Shown: positions 17,176 through 25,121 of the stretch, one piece after another
Layout of the letters: the number at the start of each line of letters is the position of its first letter
Numbering within the stretch: position 1 is the first letter of the stretch
Source of the DNA: Spirochaetota bacterium
Lineage (GTDB): Bacteria; Spirochaetota; Brevinematia; Brevinematales; Brevinemataceae
Assembly (NCBI GenBank): GCA_030154445.1
Contig: JAGUQW010000011.1
Span: 62,001 to 126,000, forward strand
Length of the DNA: 64,000 bases
Direction: 5' to 3'
The notes under the pieces: generated by a model
Told to the model about the DNA's origin: nothing
Databases searched by the model: none
What the model saw: only the letters and a program-made list of their open reading frames with translations
Made by a program: the position numbers and the translations under genes

Positions 17176-17732
17176 TAGTGTTGATGAACCTTTAGAAAAT
17201 CTAAAACGATATGCATAGGAGCTCCAATAATAGTATCTATAAAACCAGATTTAACAATAATATTTGTATCTTGTTTTTGGATAGCATAGGCACCAGCAAA
17301 TTTAGTAACTGGATAAGTGTTGATATAGGTATGAATTTCTTCCTCTGTAATAGAAAGAATTAATTCAGCACACTCTGTTCCACTAGTTTGAATATCTTTG
17401 TATTGTATAGAATAGCCAGTCCAAACAGTTTGTATTTTCTGGTTAAGAAATTGAAGCATAAGATAAGCTTCTTCTATATTTTGAGGCTTACCTAGATTTT
17501 TATTTTTACAAGATATTGTAGTATCAAAAGCAAAGACAAAATCATCTGGAAAATTAAGAGCGACAGTAGCTGATTTGTGTTGAGCTAATTGGTGAACCAT
17601 TTCTTGTGGAGGAAGATGAAAATAATCTTTTTCTATAAAGTTAGACGGATAAGTTTCAAATTGTGTGCCAAAATACTGAGTAAACAACTCTTTTCTACCT
17701 TCGGATTCTGAAGCTAAAATTATTTTATTCAT
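17172..17732 (-). CDS. maf: Maf-like nucleotide pyrophosphatase
   Basis: Maf proteins hydrolyse non-canonical or modified nucleoside triphosphates (dTTP/UTP or m7GTP type) to monophosphates. The 186 residues show the N-terminal ASESEGRKELF (usually ASxSPRR), the acidic FAFDTTISC region, LGKPQNIEEAYLML (G-K-P element) and the late KFAGAYAIQ and GAPM segments. Two usual residues vary: the first motif lacks the SPRR form, and DTTI replaces the common ADTVV. Activity is therefore likely but subclass uncertain. Ribosome site AAGGA; the start lies 11 bases downstream of rsmG, so the two form an operon. Confidence 0.85.
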   Translation of the reverse strand: MNKIILASESEGRKELFTQYFGTQFETYPSNFIEKDYFHLPPQEMVHQLAQHKSATVALNFPDDFVFAFDTTISCKNKNLGKPQNIEEAYLMLQFLNQKIQTVWTGYSIQYKDIQTSGTECAELILSITEEEIHTYINTYPVTKFAGAYAIQKQDTNIIVKSGFIDTIIGAPMHIVLDFLKVHQHY

Positions 17733-17743
17733 AAGCTGTTTCC

Positions 17744-18295
17744 TTATTTACAAGCAGGTAAATGGGTAAATTGGACAATATAGCCTCTAGGATTCTTGAT
17801 GAGTTTATATTCTAATATTTGTGCTTCTTTCAACTCTTCTTCTACGGTATTTCCTTTGAGAATTAAAAAATCTTTAGCGAGTGGTGCGTGTTTGTCTCTC
17901 CAAATCAAAATATTTGTGAGAGAAGAAAAAGCACGGCTAATAATGAGACACTCTTGCTCAAAAATAAATTTTTTTGTTAAATTTTCTACTTTAATATCTA
18001 ATTCAAATTTTCTACTGCATAATGTCAAAAAAGATAATTTTTTTTCTTTGATATCTGTAGCAATTAATGTAATAGGCAATTTTTCCTCTTTAATCCAAAA
18101 ACCTAAAGGGATAATGGGGAATCCACCACCAGATCCTATATCTATAATAGTATGATGTTTTGTTTCTTTAATCAGCTCACAGAGAGAAAATGAATCGTCT
18201 ACATGTTCTTCTAAATTGTTGATTTCATTTTTGGAAACGAGATTGTGAGTAGTATTCCATAAAATTAATTCTGTTAGATAATTAGATATATCCAT
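17744..18295 (-). CDS. rsmG: 16S rRNA m7G527 methyltransferase RsmG
   Basis: Methylates N7 of G527 in 16S rRNA. The 183-residue protein begins with the family helix containing WNTTHNLVS. The SAM-binding loop IDIGSGGGFPIIPLG follows, then TLIATDIKEKKLSFL (acidic ribose contact) and the catalytic-face region IISRAFSSL. It is slightly shorter than the usual ~205-240 residues, mainly at the N-terminus. It is the upstream partner of maf. AAGGA lies at a normal distance from the ATG. Confidence 0.92.
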   Translation of the reverse strand: MDISNYLTELILWNTTHNLVSKNEINNLEEHVDDSFSLCELIKETKHHTIIDIGSGGGFPIIPLGFWIKEEKLPITLIATDIKEKKLSFLTLCSRKFELDIKVENLTKKFIFEQECLIISRAFSSLTNILIWRDKHAPLAKDFLILKGNTVEEELKEAQILEYKLIKNPRGYIVQFTHLPACK

Positions 18296-18333
18296 TTTTT
18301 CATCCTTTTTTGATAGTATGTTGTTGATAATAG

Positions 18334-18362
18334 TTGAAATATATGATTAATTATAGTATAGT
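18334..18362 (+). promoter_or_regulatory. Sigma-70 promoter for lipoprotein gene at 18445
   Basis: TTGAAA, 17 bases, TATAGT. The -10 box lies inside a tandem TATAG repeat (18352-18370), so alternative -10 positions are possible. Confidence 0.6.
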
Positions 18363-18370
18363 ATAGTATA
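18352..18370 (+). repeat. Short tandem TATAG repeat at a promoter
   Basis: Almost four copies of TATAG in tandem overlap the -10 box of the downstream lipoprotein gene. A change in copy number would move or duplicate the -10 element. Confidence 0.7.
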
Positions 18371-18444
18371 TCCTTAAATGATATATTTTTTTTGTAAGAA
18401 AATATAAATCGTTTTAGATAAATAAAATTATTATGGAGAATATC

Positions 18445-19071
18445 ATGAAAAATATATTAATATTAATATTATTTAGTGTTGCTAGTTGTAATACATCAGA
18501 TAAAAACCAAATAGGTAAAATGGTTACAGAAAATATTCCTAGTGAGGATTTCAAAATCAAAGAAGGTAGATCATTACAATCTACAAAAACTATTAGTGCA
18601 GACACCAGAATTGGCGATTTTGATTTAATTCAACGCTTATATAATACTGTCTGGTATCAAACAGAAAAAGACTACGATGATGGCAAATTAGAAGTAGAAA
18701 CTGAATTTGTGATTTTTGATAACAAATCATGGGTTGTTGAAAGAGAAATGGAAAATGGTAGAATGGAAAGAGTTGACTCCGATGACTATGCAAAATTAGT
18801 GTGGTTGACAGATGTTGCTCTTTCAGGAGAAACTGTTGATCCAGCTACTAAAAAAACAGCAAGTCGCAATGCTGCTATCGTAAAAAATTGGTCTAGAGAT
18901 GAAGTTGAATATGAAGGATATTGGTTAAAAGACGAATTCAACTTGTATATTGTTGAAGCTGATACTCAAAATGAGGCGAAAGCTGCTTTAGCACTTATCA
19001 TAGCTAATCCAAATTTATCTGACTTCTTAGATACAGAAAAATATCTCTTATCTACTAACATACAAAAATAA
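18445..19071 (+). CDS. Lipoprotein of the window's LxxTxW family
   Basis: A 208-residue predicted lipoprotein. The start at 18445 is chosen because GGAGA precedes it and it gives a short signal peptide ending in SVASC, with Cys15 or so as the lipidated residue. The mature part contains RLYNTVWYQTEKDY followed by alternating strand-like segments (TEFVIFDNKSWVVE). The same L-x-x-T-x-W start of a beta-rich region occurs in the lipoproteins at 24528 and 34573, suggesting paralogues with a lipocalin-like fold. The similarity is weak and the function unknown. The transcription unit is complete, with a promoter at 18334 and a terminator at 19088. Confidence 0.75.
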   Translation: MKNILILILFSVASCNTSDKNQIGKMVTENIPSEDFKIKEGRSLQSTKTISADTRIGDFDLIQRLYNTVWYQTEKDYDDGKLEVETEFVIFDNKSWVVEREMENGRMERVDSDDYAKLVWLTDVALSGETVDPATKKTASRNAAIVKNWSRDEVEYEGYWLKDEFNLYIVEADTQNEAKAALALIIANPNLSDFLDTEKYLLSTNIQK

Positions 19072-19087
19072 TCATATAACACTACTA

Positions 19088-19117
19088 AAAAAGCCCCTTT
19101 TATAAAGGGGCTTTTTA
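19088..19117. terminator. Bidirectional terminator between lipoprotein and ankyrin genes
   Basis: AAAAAGCCCCTTT and AAGGGGCTTTTT form a strong hairpin with a TATA loop. It is flanked by A and T runs and serves both convergent genes. Confidence 0.9.
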
Positions 19118-19140
19118 TTGTTAATATTTTGTTGATGAGC

Positions 19141-20193
19141 TTATTGGATTATTGGTATTAATATTTGTTGATTGGAGTTTGTAGATTTAAATAATTCAAA
19201 TAATTTCTCATTCCTTTCTTTAATAGCAAAATCTAAAGCAGATTGTACTTGATTATTTTTGATAGTAGGATCAGCTCCATAAGATATTAATAATTTGGCT
19301 AATTCTTCATATTCATAAAAGGTAGCAATATGTAAACTTGTCCATCCCTCATTATTCTGTCTATTGACATCAGAGCCAGCTTTAATAAGAATATCACTAG
19401 CTTGCGTTTCATTTTTGTAGGCAGCAAGTAAGAGAGCATCGTTTTTATTATGATCTGTGATAGTTAAAGCTATATTTTGTTTAAGAAAATATATTATGTT
19501 TTCTATGCTGCCATTTTGACTAGCTAACATAAGAAGTGATAAACCATCTTTGTTGATAATATGAGGGTCAGCACCAGCTTTGATGAGCATTTGAATAATT
19601 TTAGGGTGATTATTTATAGTAGCAAGACTTAATGCTGAATATCCTTGCTTGTCGAAGAAAGAAAGATTTGCATTATTTTTGAGGAGTAGCTGAACTGCTT
19701 TTTGATGTCCATTACAAGATGCTTGCATAAGAGGAGTGTATAAATCTATATTAATGTTATTAATATTAGCTCCAGCTCTTAACAAGCTATTAATAATAGG
19801 TACAAAACCATACTTAGCTGCATAGTTTAATGCTGATCCTTGATCATTGGTAAAATCAATATTAGCACTATTTTTAATGAGTAGATCTACAACTTTAGCA
19901 TGACCGTATTGAGCAGCAAAAATTAAGGCTGTATGTTGATCTTCAGAAATAAAATTGATTTTTGCCTTATTGTTGATGAGCGTGATAGCTGCTGGGGTGT
20001 TACCTTCTATAAGAGTGATTAGTAAAGGAGAGTATCCTGTATGAAAATCTATTTGATTAGGATATGCTCCCTTATCTATATACTGTTGTATAATTTTTGG
20101 CGAACCAGTAGGTAAGGCATCAAGAAATTCTTGATTAGATGTTGAAAATCCTAAAACAGGTATTGATAACAGTACTATAATAAAAATATTCAT
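19141..20193 (-). CDS. Exported ankyrin-repeat protein
   Basis: 350 residues with a signal peptide (MNIFIIVLLSIPVLGFS) and about nine ankyrin repeats filling residues ~30-335. Clear repeat cores are TALIFAAQYGHAKVVDLLI, SALNYAAKYGFVPIINSLL, TPLMQASCNGHQKAVQLLL and TSLHIATFYEYEELAKLLI. Ankyrin repeats bind partner proteins; export suggests a periplasmic or surface partner. It is last in the minus-strand cluster rluD - hypothetical - SpoU - ankyrin, 26 bases after the methyltransferase, with AAGGA before the ATG and a shared terminator. Confidence 0.9.
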   Translation of the reverse strand: MNIFIIVLLSIPVLGFSTSNQEFLDALPTGSPKIIQQYIDKGAYPNQIDFHTGYSPLLITLIEGNTPAAITLINNKAKINFISEDQHTALIFAAQYGHAKVVDLLIKNSANIDFTNDQGSALNYAAKYGFVPIINSLLRAGANINNINIDLYTPLMQASCNGHQKAVQLLLKNNANLSFFDKQGYSALSLATINNHPKIIQMLIKAGADPHIINKDGLSLLMLASQNGSIENIIYFLKQNIALTITDHNKNDALLLAAYKNETQASDILIKAGSDVNRQNNEGWTSLHIATFYEYEELAKLLISYGADPTIKNNQVQSALDFAIKERNEKLFELFKSTNSNQQILIPIIQ

Positions 20194-20219
20194 ATCAATT
20201 CCTTAATATAATTATAGTA

Positions 20220-21029
20220 TTAATGATATATATTTTCAGCAATATAGTGTGATACAATACTAAAAACATTACCTACATTAATTGAATTTTTTTTACCGAC
20301 TAAAGGTAAACGAACAACATTATCACATAATTCTAAGATAGAACTTGTAATACCAAACTCTTCATTACCAAAAATAAAAGCACAGTTTTCAAAGCAAGTG
20401 ATTTCTGATAAATTCTTTGAAGGTTCTACCACTTCAAGAGCAATGATTTTGTATGATTTTTGTTTGGCTACTTGAATAGCTTCTTCTGTGGTAGAAAAAT
20501 ATTGAAAAGGTACAAAATTTTCAGCACCAAGTGCTGTTCTTTCTAATTTGGGATGGGGAGGGCAAGGAGTAATTCCTGTTAGATATAATTCTCCTGTTCC
20601 AAATCCATCAGCAGAACGAAAGATAGTCCCCACATTCATAGGAGAACGAAGATTATCCAAAATACCAATCCAAGGATAGCGAATAGCTTCTTTGTTGAGA
20701 TCATCAAATTGAATAAATGAAAACTTTTTATCTTCGTCTATTTTTTGTTCTAAAATGTCTAAAAGATCATGATAAGCAAAATTTAGAGTTTTAATTTGTT
20801 CGGACACTTCTTTGATTGTATGTACATTTCTTATCATTTCTACTATTTCAATAGTTTTAAGGATTTTTCGCCCTTCTTGATTTTTTATTGCATCTGTATA
20901 AGCAAGCGTTTCGTTAATATCAATAGTTTCTCCATTTTTGAGAGCTATTTCACAATTTCTAATAGTAGAAGCAATTTTATAGATTTTTTGCTTGGTGCCT
21001 AATAATGCAAATTTTCTAGGATTAATCAC
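20220..21029 (-). CDS. SpoU/TrmH-family RNA 2'-O-methyltransferase
   Basis: SPOUT methyltransferase acting on a ribose 2'-OH of rRNA or tRNA. The three signature motifs are present in the last ~155 residues: NVGTIFRSADGFG, FGNEEFGI and LPLVGKKNSINVGN, which form the trefoil knot that binds SAM. The first ~110 residues are helical and unlike the usual L30e-like substrate domain, so the target RNA is uncertain. Translation appears to start at GTG (21029) with GGAG upstream. It lies seven bases after the small unknown gene in the same operon. Confidence 0.88.
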   Translation of the reverse strand: MINPRKFALLGTKQKIYKIASTIRNCEIALKNGETIDINETLAYTDAIKNQEGRKILKTIEIVEMIRNVHTIKEVSEQIKTLNFAYHDLLDILEQKIDEDKKFSFIQFDDLNKEAIRYPWIGILDNLRSPMNVGTIFRSADGFGTGELYLTGITPCPPHPKLERTALGAENFVPFQYFSTTEEAIQVAKQKSYKIIALEVVEPSKNLSEITCFENCAFIFGNEEFGITSSILELCDNVVRLPLVGKKNSINVGNVFSIVSHYIAENIYH

Positions 21030-21035
21030 AGATTT

Positions 21036-21380
21036 TTACTCCGATATTTGATGGACTATCATAGTATACTGGCTATCAATAAAAGATTTTTTGTCTTTTG
21101 TATAGTATGTTTGATGAAATACCCATTGATGCTCTGTTAGATTTATGCTTGCTAAGGGATTGAGGAGGATGATAGAAGAATATTTCATAAACAAATATTC
21201 TTCTATCATTTCTAAAAAAGTTATATAGTATTCTTCCTTTATATGTATCATTGTAATAGTGTTTTCTTGAAAAGATACAAGTCCTAAAACACCACTATGA
21301 TTTTCTAATACAAAACACTGTTCCAAAACAAGATCTTTTTCTAAGTACAAATCTTTGACTTGAGCTGGTCTAAAATACAT
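21036..21380 (-). CDS. Small protein of unknown function
   Basis: A 114-residue cytoplasmic protein without signal peptide or membrane segment. The sequence (MYFRPAQVKDL, then GVLGLVSFQENTITMIHI and FLEMIEEYLFMKYSSIILL) has the strand-helix pattern of a shortened GNAT acetyltransferase, but I see no acetyl-CoA loop, so I leave it unnamed. It is embedded in an operon between rluD (16 bases upstream) and the SpoU methyltransferase, which supports it being a real gene, perhaps linked to RNA modification. Ribosome site AGGG. Confidence 0.6.
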   Translation of the reverse strand: MYFRPAQVKDLYLEKDLVLEQCFVLENHSGVLGLVSFQENTITMIHIKEEYYITFLEMIEEYLFMKYSSIILLNPLASINLTEHQWVFHQTYYTKDKKSFIDSQYTMIVHQISE

Positions 21381-21396
21381 AGGACTACCCTATTGA

Positions 21397-22341
21397 TTAT
21401 TTGTCTAAACTTTCTATTAATTGTGTAAAAGCCGGAGGATCAGGAAGAGTGAAAGACATCTCTTTGCCAGTTCTTGGATGCTTGAAACTTAAATGACAAG
21501 CAATTAATCCCATTCCAGGTAAATGAACGCGTTGACGAGAATAAAGTTCATCATTAACGATAGGGTAGGTAGCTTGAGATAAATGCACACGAATTTGGTG
21601 TGTTCTTCCTGTAAAGAGTTTGCATGCTAATAGAGTATGTTCTTTGAGATATTTTAATACTTTGTAATCGGTACGAGCATCACGCCCACCACGCTTGAGT
21701 ACAGCCATTCTTTTTCTGTCATTAGTAGAACGACCAATATTACCTTCAAGAATTCCATGTTCAGGAGTGAGTCCTTTAACAAGAGCTTTGTACACTTTAG
21801 TGATTTCTCTATTTTTAAATGCTTCGCTTAAGGCACGAGATGAATGTTCGTTAAGAGCTATAATCATCAATCCGCGGGTATCTTTGTCCAAACGGTGTAC
21901 AATACCAACACGACCCTCTTCTCCAAAATTATAATCAATATTTTCTGTTTGTAAATAGTGTAAAATACCATTGGCAAGCGTACCAGATTCATGTCCTTTG
22001 GCAGGATGAACGACTAATCCCCATGGTTTGTCTACAATCATAAGATCATCATCTCTATAAATAATAGTCAATGGGATTGGTTCTGGCTCAAAAGAAATTT
22101 CTACATGTTGAGACCAATAAAATTCAACTTCTTCTCCAAGTAATAATTTGTGAGAGAGTTTTGGTTCTATACCGTTTATAAGAATAGAATAGTCCAGTAT
22201 TTTGAGAGAACTTCGAGACACAGAAGGTTCTTGTTGAGTAATAGCTGCATCTATACGAATACCTACTAATGATTCATCAATAACAAACTTCAATTCGTTA
22301 AAATCTTCATATTTTTCAAAAAAATCCGATATTGGTAACAT
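21397..22341 (-). CDS. rluD: RluA/RluD-family 23S rRNA pseudouridine synthase
   Basis: Isomerises specific uridines in rRNA to pseudouridine. The 314-residue form starts at 22341. There AAGGA lies nine bases upstream, and the N-terminal S4 domain follows directly (LVGIRIDAAITQQEPSVSRSSL). The catalytic domain contains IVHRLDKDTRGLMI with the essential Asp, and the late GRTHQIRVHL motif. A longer open frame upstream is antisense to another gene and is not believed. The start codon shares the palindrome CATG with the divergent gene at 22340, so promoter and ribosome site lie inside that neighbour's coding sequence. The exact RluA/C/D subgroup is not certain. Confidence 0.9.
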   Translation of the reverse strand: MLPISDFFEKYEDFNELKFVIDESLVGIRIDAAITQQEPSVSRSSLKILDYSILINGIEPKLSHKLLLGEEVEFYWSQHVEISFEPEPIPLTIIYRDDDLMIVDKPWGLVVHPAKGHESGTLANGILHYLQTENIDYNFGEEGRVGIVHRLDKDTRGLMIIALNEHSSRALSEAFKNREITKVYKALVKGLTPEHGILEGNIGRSTNDRKRMAVLKRGGRDARTDYKVLKYLKEHTLLACKLFTGRTHQIRVHLSQATYPIVNDELYSRQRVHLPGMGLIACHLSFKHPRTGKEMSFTLPDPPAFTQLIESLDK

Positions 22342-22987
22342 GAATAAAGTCCTTTTATATTTTCTTATTTTAACTTGCAATATGGTATACGCAAATGTTT
22401 CAGATTTTATGGTGCAAGCAGTGCCTAAAAGATTAAGCACGAAAGAGGATCTACTGAAGATGGATTCTCGTACTCTCAATCAAAATGAAAGACAGGATGC
22501 TATTGCGCGTAATATTTATTTTTTGGAGTTAGCATTAGCAATGCCCTTTGATCATCCTATCAAGGCTCTGATCAAAGTTACTAACGAACAACAATATCAA
22601 AAATATCAATATGCTGTTAATGCTCATTTAAATCAGCGTCTGGCTGATGAGTATGTCCAATATGGACGATTATTCTACAAAGAGAATATTTATTTTTATA
22701 ATAATGATTTTTATAAAGAATATCTGGATGGTTATGAAATTGCAGAATTTTATTTTAATTCAGCATTAATTTATCGTAGAAAAGCTGTTGAAGAAGCTCA
22801 AAAAGCGAGAGACATAGTCGGCGAATTGAACTCTAATAGAGATCAGACCTTAATTGATTTTGATCAAAAAATTTACACGATCACGAATGATCCTTATGAT
22901 TTTGAAGAAATATATAGTCAAATCTTAGACGAGCTTCAACAAAATAGAGAAAAAATTTTAGCCTTACAAGTAAGTACCGCTAAGTAA
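22340..22987 (+). CDS. Exported helical protein of unknown function
   Basis: 215 residues with a good signal peptide (MNKVLLYFLILTCNMVYA) and a long, charged, helical mature part rich in Tyr, Gln and Glu. Examples are LADEYVQYGRLFYKEN and the AEFYFNSALIYRRKAVEEAQ stretch, which resembles a single TPR-like helix pair. No family is recognised. The start is chosen for the signal peptide; upstream there is only a weak GG ribosome site, and the ATG overlaps the rluD start codon on the other strand. Its promoter must lie within the rluD coding sequence. Confidence 0.7.
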   Translation: MNKVLLYFLILTCNMVYANVSDFMVQAVPKRLSTKEDLLKMDSRTLNQNERQDAIARNIYFLELALAMPFDHPIKALIKVTNEQQYQKYQYAVNAHLNQRLADEYVQYGRLFYKENIYFYNNDFYKEYLDGYEIAEFYFNSALIYRRKAVEEAQKARDIVGELNSNRDQTLIDFDQKIYTITNDPYDFEEIYSQILDELQQNREKILALQVSTAK

Positions 22988-22998
22988 ATTTATTAATT

Positions 22999-23201
22999 TT
23001 ATAAAATTCTTTTACCATTAATATCAGTAAAATTTCCTGTTATTATTAGAAAAAAATCAATTATCAAACCAATACCACATAATTGAGCTATAAATAAATC
23101 AAAGCTGAAACATTCTTTCCTACATAAAATCTATGAGCCGATATCCATCCAAAGAAGAAAAATAAAATCAAAGTGGTTAATAGAGATCTATCACTTTTCA
23201 T
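22999..23201 (-). pseudogene. Frameshifted TM2-domain membrane protein
   Basis: Reading the minus strand from the ATG at 23201, the first frame gives a TM2-type start: TLILFFFFGWISAHRFYVGK then NVSALIYL, ending at TAG (23088-23090). The other frame continues the family pattern without a gap: LFIAQLCGIGLIIDFFLI then ITGNFTDINGKRIL and a stop at 22999. The two halves join if one base is restored near 23090-23098. TM2 proteins are small two-helix membrane proteins with just this FFFGWxGAHRFYxG pattern. It fills the rluD-neighbour/prfA gap, which otherwise would look empty. Confidence 0.8.
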
Positions 23202-23251
23202 ATAATGTATAATCCTTATTTTATACTAATTTATTATCATACTTAAATTAT

Positions 23252-24310
23252 TTAAGATAAATGTTCTAAGAATAATAATTCTTGACTGCTTTTTAGATGA
23301 TTGAGTAATTCTGTAAGATCACCGGTTAGAATAGTGTCTAGCTTGTGTAAAGTAAGTTTGATCCTGTGATCTGTAACACGATTTTCTTGAAAGTTATAGG
23401 TACGAATTTTTTCTGATCTATCACCAGAGCCAATTTGAGCTTTACGCTTTTCAGATTCTTCCCCTTGCCGTTTTTGTAATTCCATATCGTATAGGCGAGA
23501 TTGAAGAACCATCATTGCTGAAGCCCTGTTTTGGATTTGAGAACGCCCATCTTGACAAGTAACGACTAATCCTGATGGAAGGTGAGTAATACGAACGGCA
23601 GATTCTGTTTTGTTAACATGTTGTCCGCCAGCACCGCTTGCTCGATAAACATCTATTTTGAGATCTTTTTCATCAATAGTTACATCTGTTTCGCTAGTTT
23701 CTGAAAGTACAGCTACAGATGCAGTAGAAGTGTGAATACGCCCACTAGATTCAGTTGTTGGGACGCGTTGAACTCTATGAACACCACTTTCTAATTTGAG
23801 AGCCCCAAAAACACCTTTACCACTAACCGTAAAAATAATTTCTTTGTAACCACCGACTCCAGCTTCACTAGAAGAAATAACTTCTATTTTCCAACGTTGT
23901 GTTTCGGCATAACGAGAGTACATACGGAAAAGATCACCAGCAAATAATGCTGCTTCATCACCACCAGCACCACCTCTAATTTCTACCAGAGCATTCTTAT
24001 CTTTCATAGGATCTTGAGGGATGAGTAATAATAGAACATCTTGGTATGCTTTTTCTAATTGTTCTTTTAAAAGAGGCATCTCTTCTTTTGCAAGAGATCT
24101 TAGTTCGTTATCAGGAGAATTTAACCACTCTGAATATTCAGTGATAGTATTTTCTATTTGGTTATATTCATTATTTTTAGTAATAAAGTCATCGTAAGAA
24201 GCACGCTCTTTTGCTACTTTACCATACTCCCTATCAGAAGGGCTAAGAGAATTTAATTGGTTATCTAATTCTTTAATAAGAAGCAGTTTATCTCCAGATT
24301 TTGGGTGCAT
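23252..24310 (-). CDS. prfA: Peptide chain release factor 1
   Basis: Terminates translation at UAA and UAG. The 352-residue protein contains the helical N-terminal domain, the anticodon-like region [17 protein letters not shown] and the catalytic GGQ in [18 protein letters not shown]. The stop-recognition tripeptide reads PTT where most RF1 proteins have PAT; an RF2-type SPF is absent, so RF1 is the better assignment. Length is standard. It has its own promoter at 24359-24387 and AAGGA before the ATG. The methylase prmC, often downstream of prfA, is not adjacent here; the TM2 remnant is. Confidence 0.95.
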   Translation of the reverse strand: MHPKSGDKLLLIKELDNQLNSLSPSDREYGKVAKERASYDDFITKNNEYNQIENTITEYSEWLNSPDNELRSLAKEEMPLLKEQLEKAYQDVLLLLIPQDPMKDKNALVEIRGGAGGDEAALFAGDLFRMYSRYAETQRWKIEVISSSEAGVGGYKEIIFTVSGKGVFGALKLESGVHRVQRVPTTESSGRIHTSTASVAVLSETSETDVTIDEKDLKIDVYRASGAGGQHVNKTESAVRITHLPSGLVVTCQDGRSQIQNRASAMMVLQSRLYDMELQKRQGEESEKRKAQIGSGDRSEKIRTYNFQENRVTDHRIKLTLHKLDTILTGDLTELLNHLKSSQELLFLEHLS

Positions 24311-24358
24311 AAAAATTCCTTAAATAAATTTCGAGTGTGGATTGAGTTAATTTTTTTT

Positions 24359-24387
24359 AGTATAGCATAATGTAATGAAATTATCAA
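24359..24387 (-). promoter_or_regulatory. Sigma-70 promoter for prfA
   Basis: On the minus strand, TTGATA, 17 bases, TATACT, about 48 bases before the prfA start. Confidence 0.7.
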
Positions 24388-24452
24388 GGTTATATTAAAT
24401 AGATAATTAATGTTCAAATTATTATTAATATATACTTTTTAAAGTATAATAC

Positions 24453-24481
24453 TTGATAATTTTACTATAATAATATATGAT
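24453..24481 (+). promoter_or_regulatory. Possible promoter for lipoprotein gene at 24528
   Basis: TTGATA, 17 bases, TATGAT, 46 bases before the start codon. Confidence 0.5.
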
Positions 24482-24527
24482 TTGTGTAGTTAGTATTATA
24501 AAATGTTTACTTAAGGTGGTGGATACC

Positions 24528-25022
24528 ATGAAAAAAAATATTTTTTTATTAGCATTGATGATTACCTCTTGTTCTTTTATTATTGATACAAATTATAATA
24601 ATCTAGGACCAAGAAGCACACATATTCCTAATATTGATACAGGGAAAAAAATATTCTCAGAATTACGAGGTACTATGTGGAGATCAGAAGAGAATTCTAA
24701 AGACAAGGATACCTACCTATATATAGATATCAATGAAAATAAATATGCTATCAAAACTGAAAAAAAAAATATGGTGCCTAATAAGTATCCAGCAAATCAT
24801 TCATATACATTGTTAGGTAAAGAAGAAGCGTTAGCATCAGCATCTTCTCTTAAATTTTATGATACAGTTATTTTTCAAGAACAAGATAACCGTAATCAAT
24901 ATATTGGCTTTCATTTGCAAAACAGTTGTACACTATATACTGCTGAATCTACAGGAAGTTCAACAGAATTGATCAATAATTTGGAGCAAAAAAAAGGTCG
25001 TAAATGGCGACTTTATAGATAA
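24528..25022 (+). CDS. Lipoprotein of the window's LxxTxW family
   Basis: A 164-residue predicted lipoprotein. The start at 24528 is preferred because AAGGTGG precedes it and it yields the signal peptide MKKNIFLLALMITSC, with Cys15 as the lipidation site. Mature residues contain ELRGTMWRSEEN followed by strand-like DTYLYIDINENKYAIKTEKK. This matches the L-x-x-T-x-W start of the beta-rich region in the lipoproteins at 18445 and 34573. A run of ten A (24760-24769) inside the gene could slip. Function unknown; a surface or periplasmic binding role is a guess. Confidence 0.75.
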   Translation: MKKNIFLLALMITSCSFIIDTNYNNLGPRSTHIPNIDTGKKIFSELRGTMWRSEENSKDKDTYLYIDINENKYAIKTEKKNMVPNKYPANHSYTLLGKEEALASASSLKFYDTVIFQEQDNRNQYIGFHLQNSCTLYTAESTGSSTELINNLEQKKGRKWRLYR

Positions 25023-25045
25023 TCGATAAAAATAAATCTTGTAAT

Positions 25046-25073
25046 TTGTATAATTTCAAATATGTGTTATACT
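25046..25073 (+). promoter_or_regulatory. Promoter for gap
   Basis: TTGTAT, 16 bases, TATACT, ending 48 bases before the gap start at 25122. Confidence 0.6.
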
Positions 25074-25121
25074 TTATATAGTGATATAAAAAATGAATTT
25101 TATCCTATCAGGAGGCCTCAA

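Noticed and set aside
22342-22479. N-terminal extension of rluD
   Set aside because: The extra 46 codons are antisense to the exported-protein gene, lack a ribosome site and do not resemble the RluD N-terminus; the ATG at 22341 has AAGGA and leads straight into the S4 domain.
22999-23201. Programmed frameshift in the TM2 gene
   Set aside because: No slippery heptamer, downstream structure or long homopolymer at the junction; a plain mutation or sequencing error is simpler.
23252-24310. Assignment of the release factor as RF2
   Set aside because: The recognition tripeptide is PTT, closer to RF1's PxT than RF2's SPF, and no in-frame stop typical of prfB autoregulation is present.
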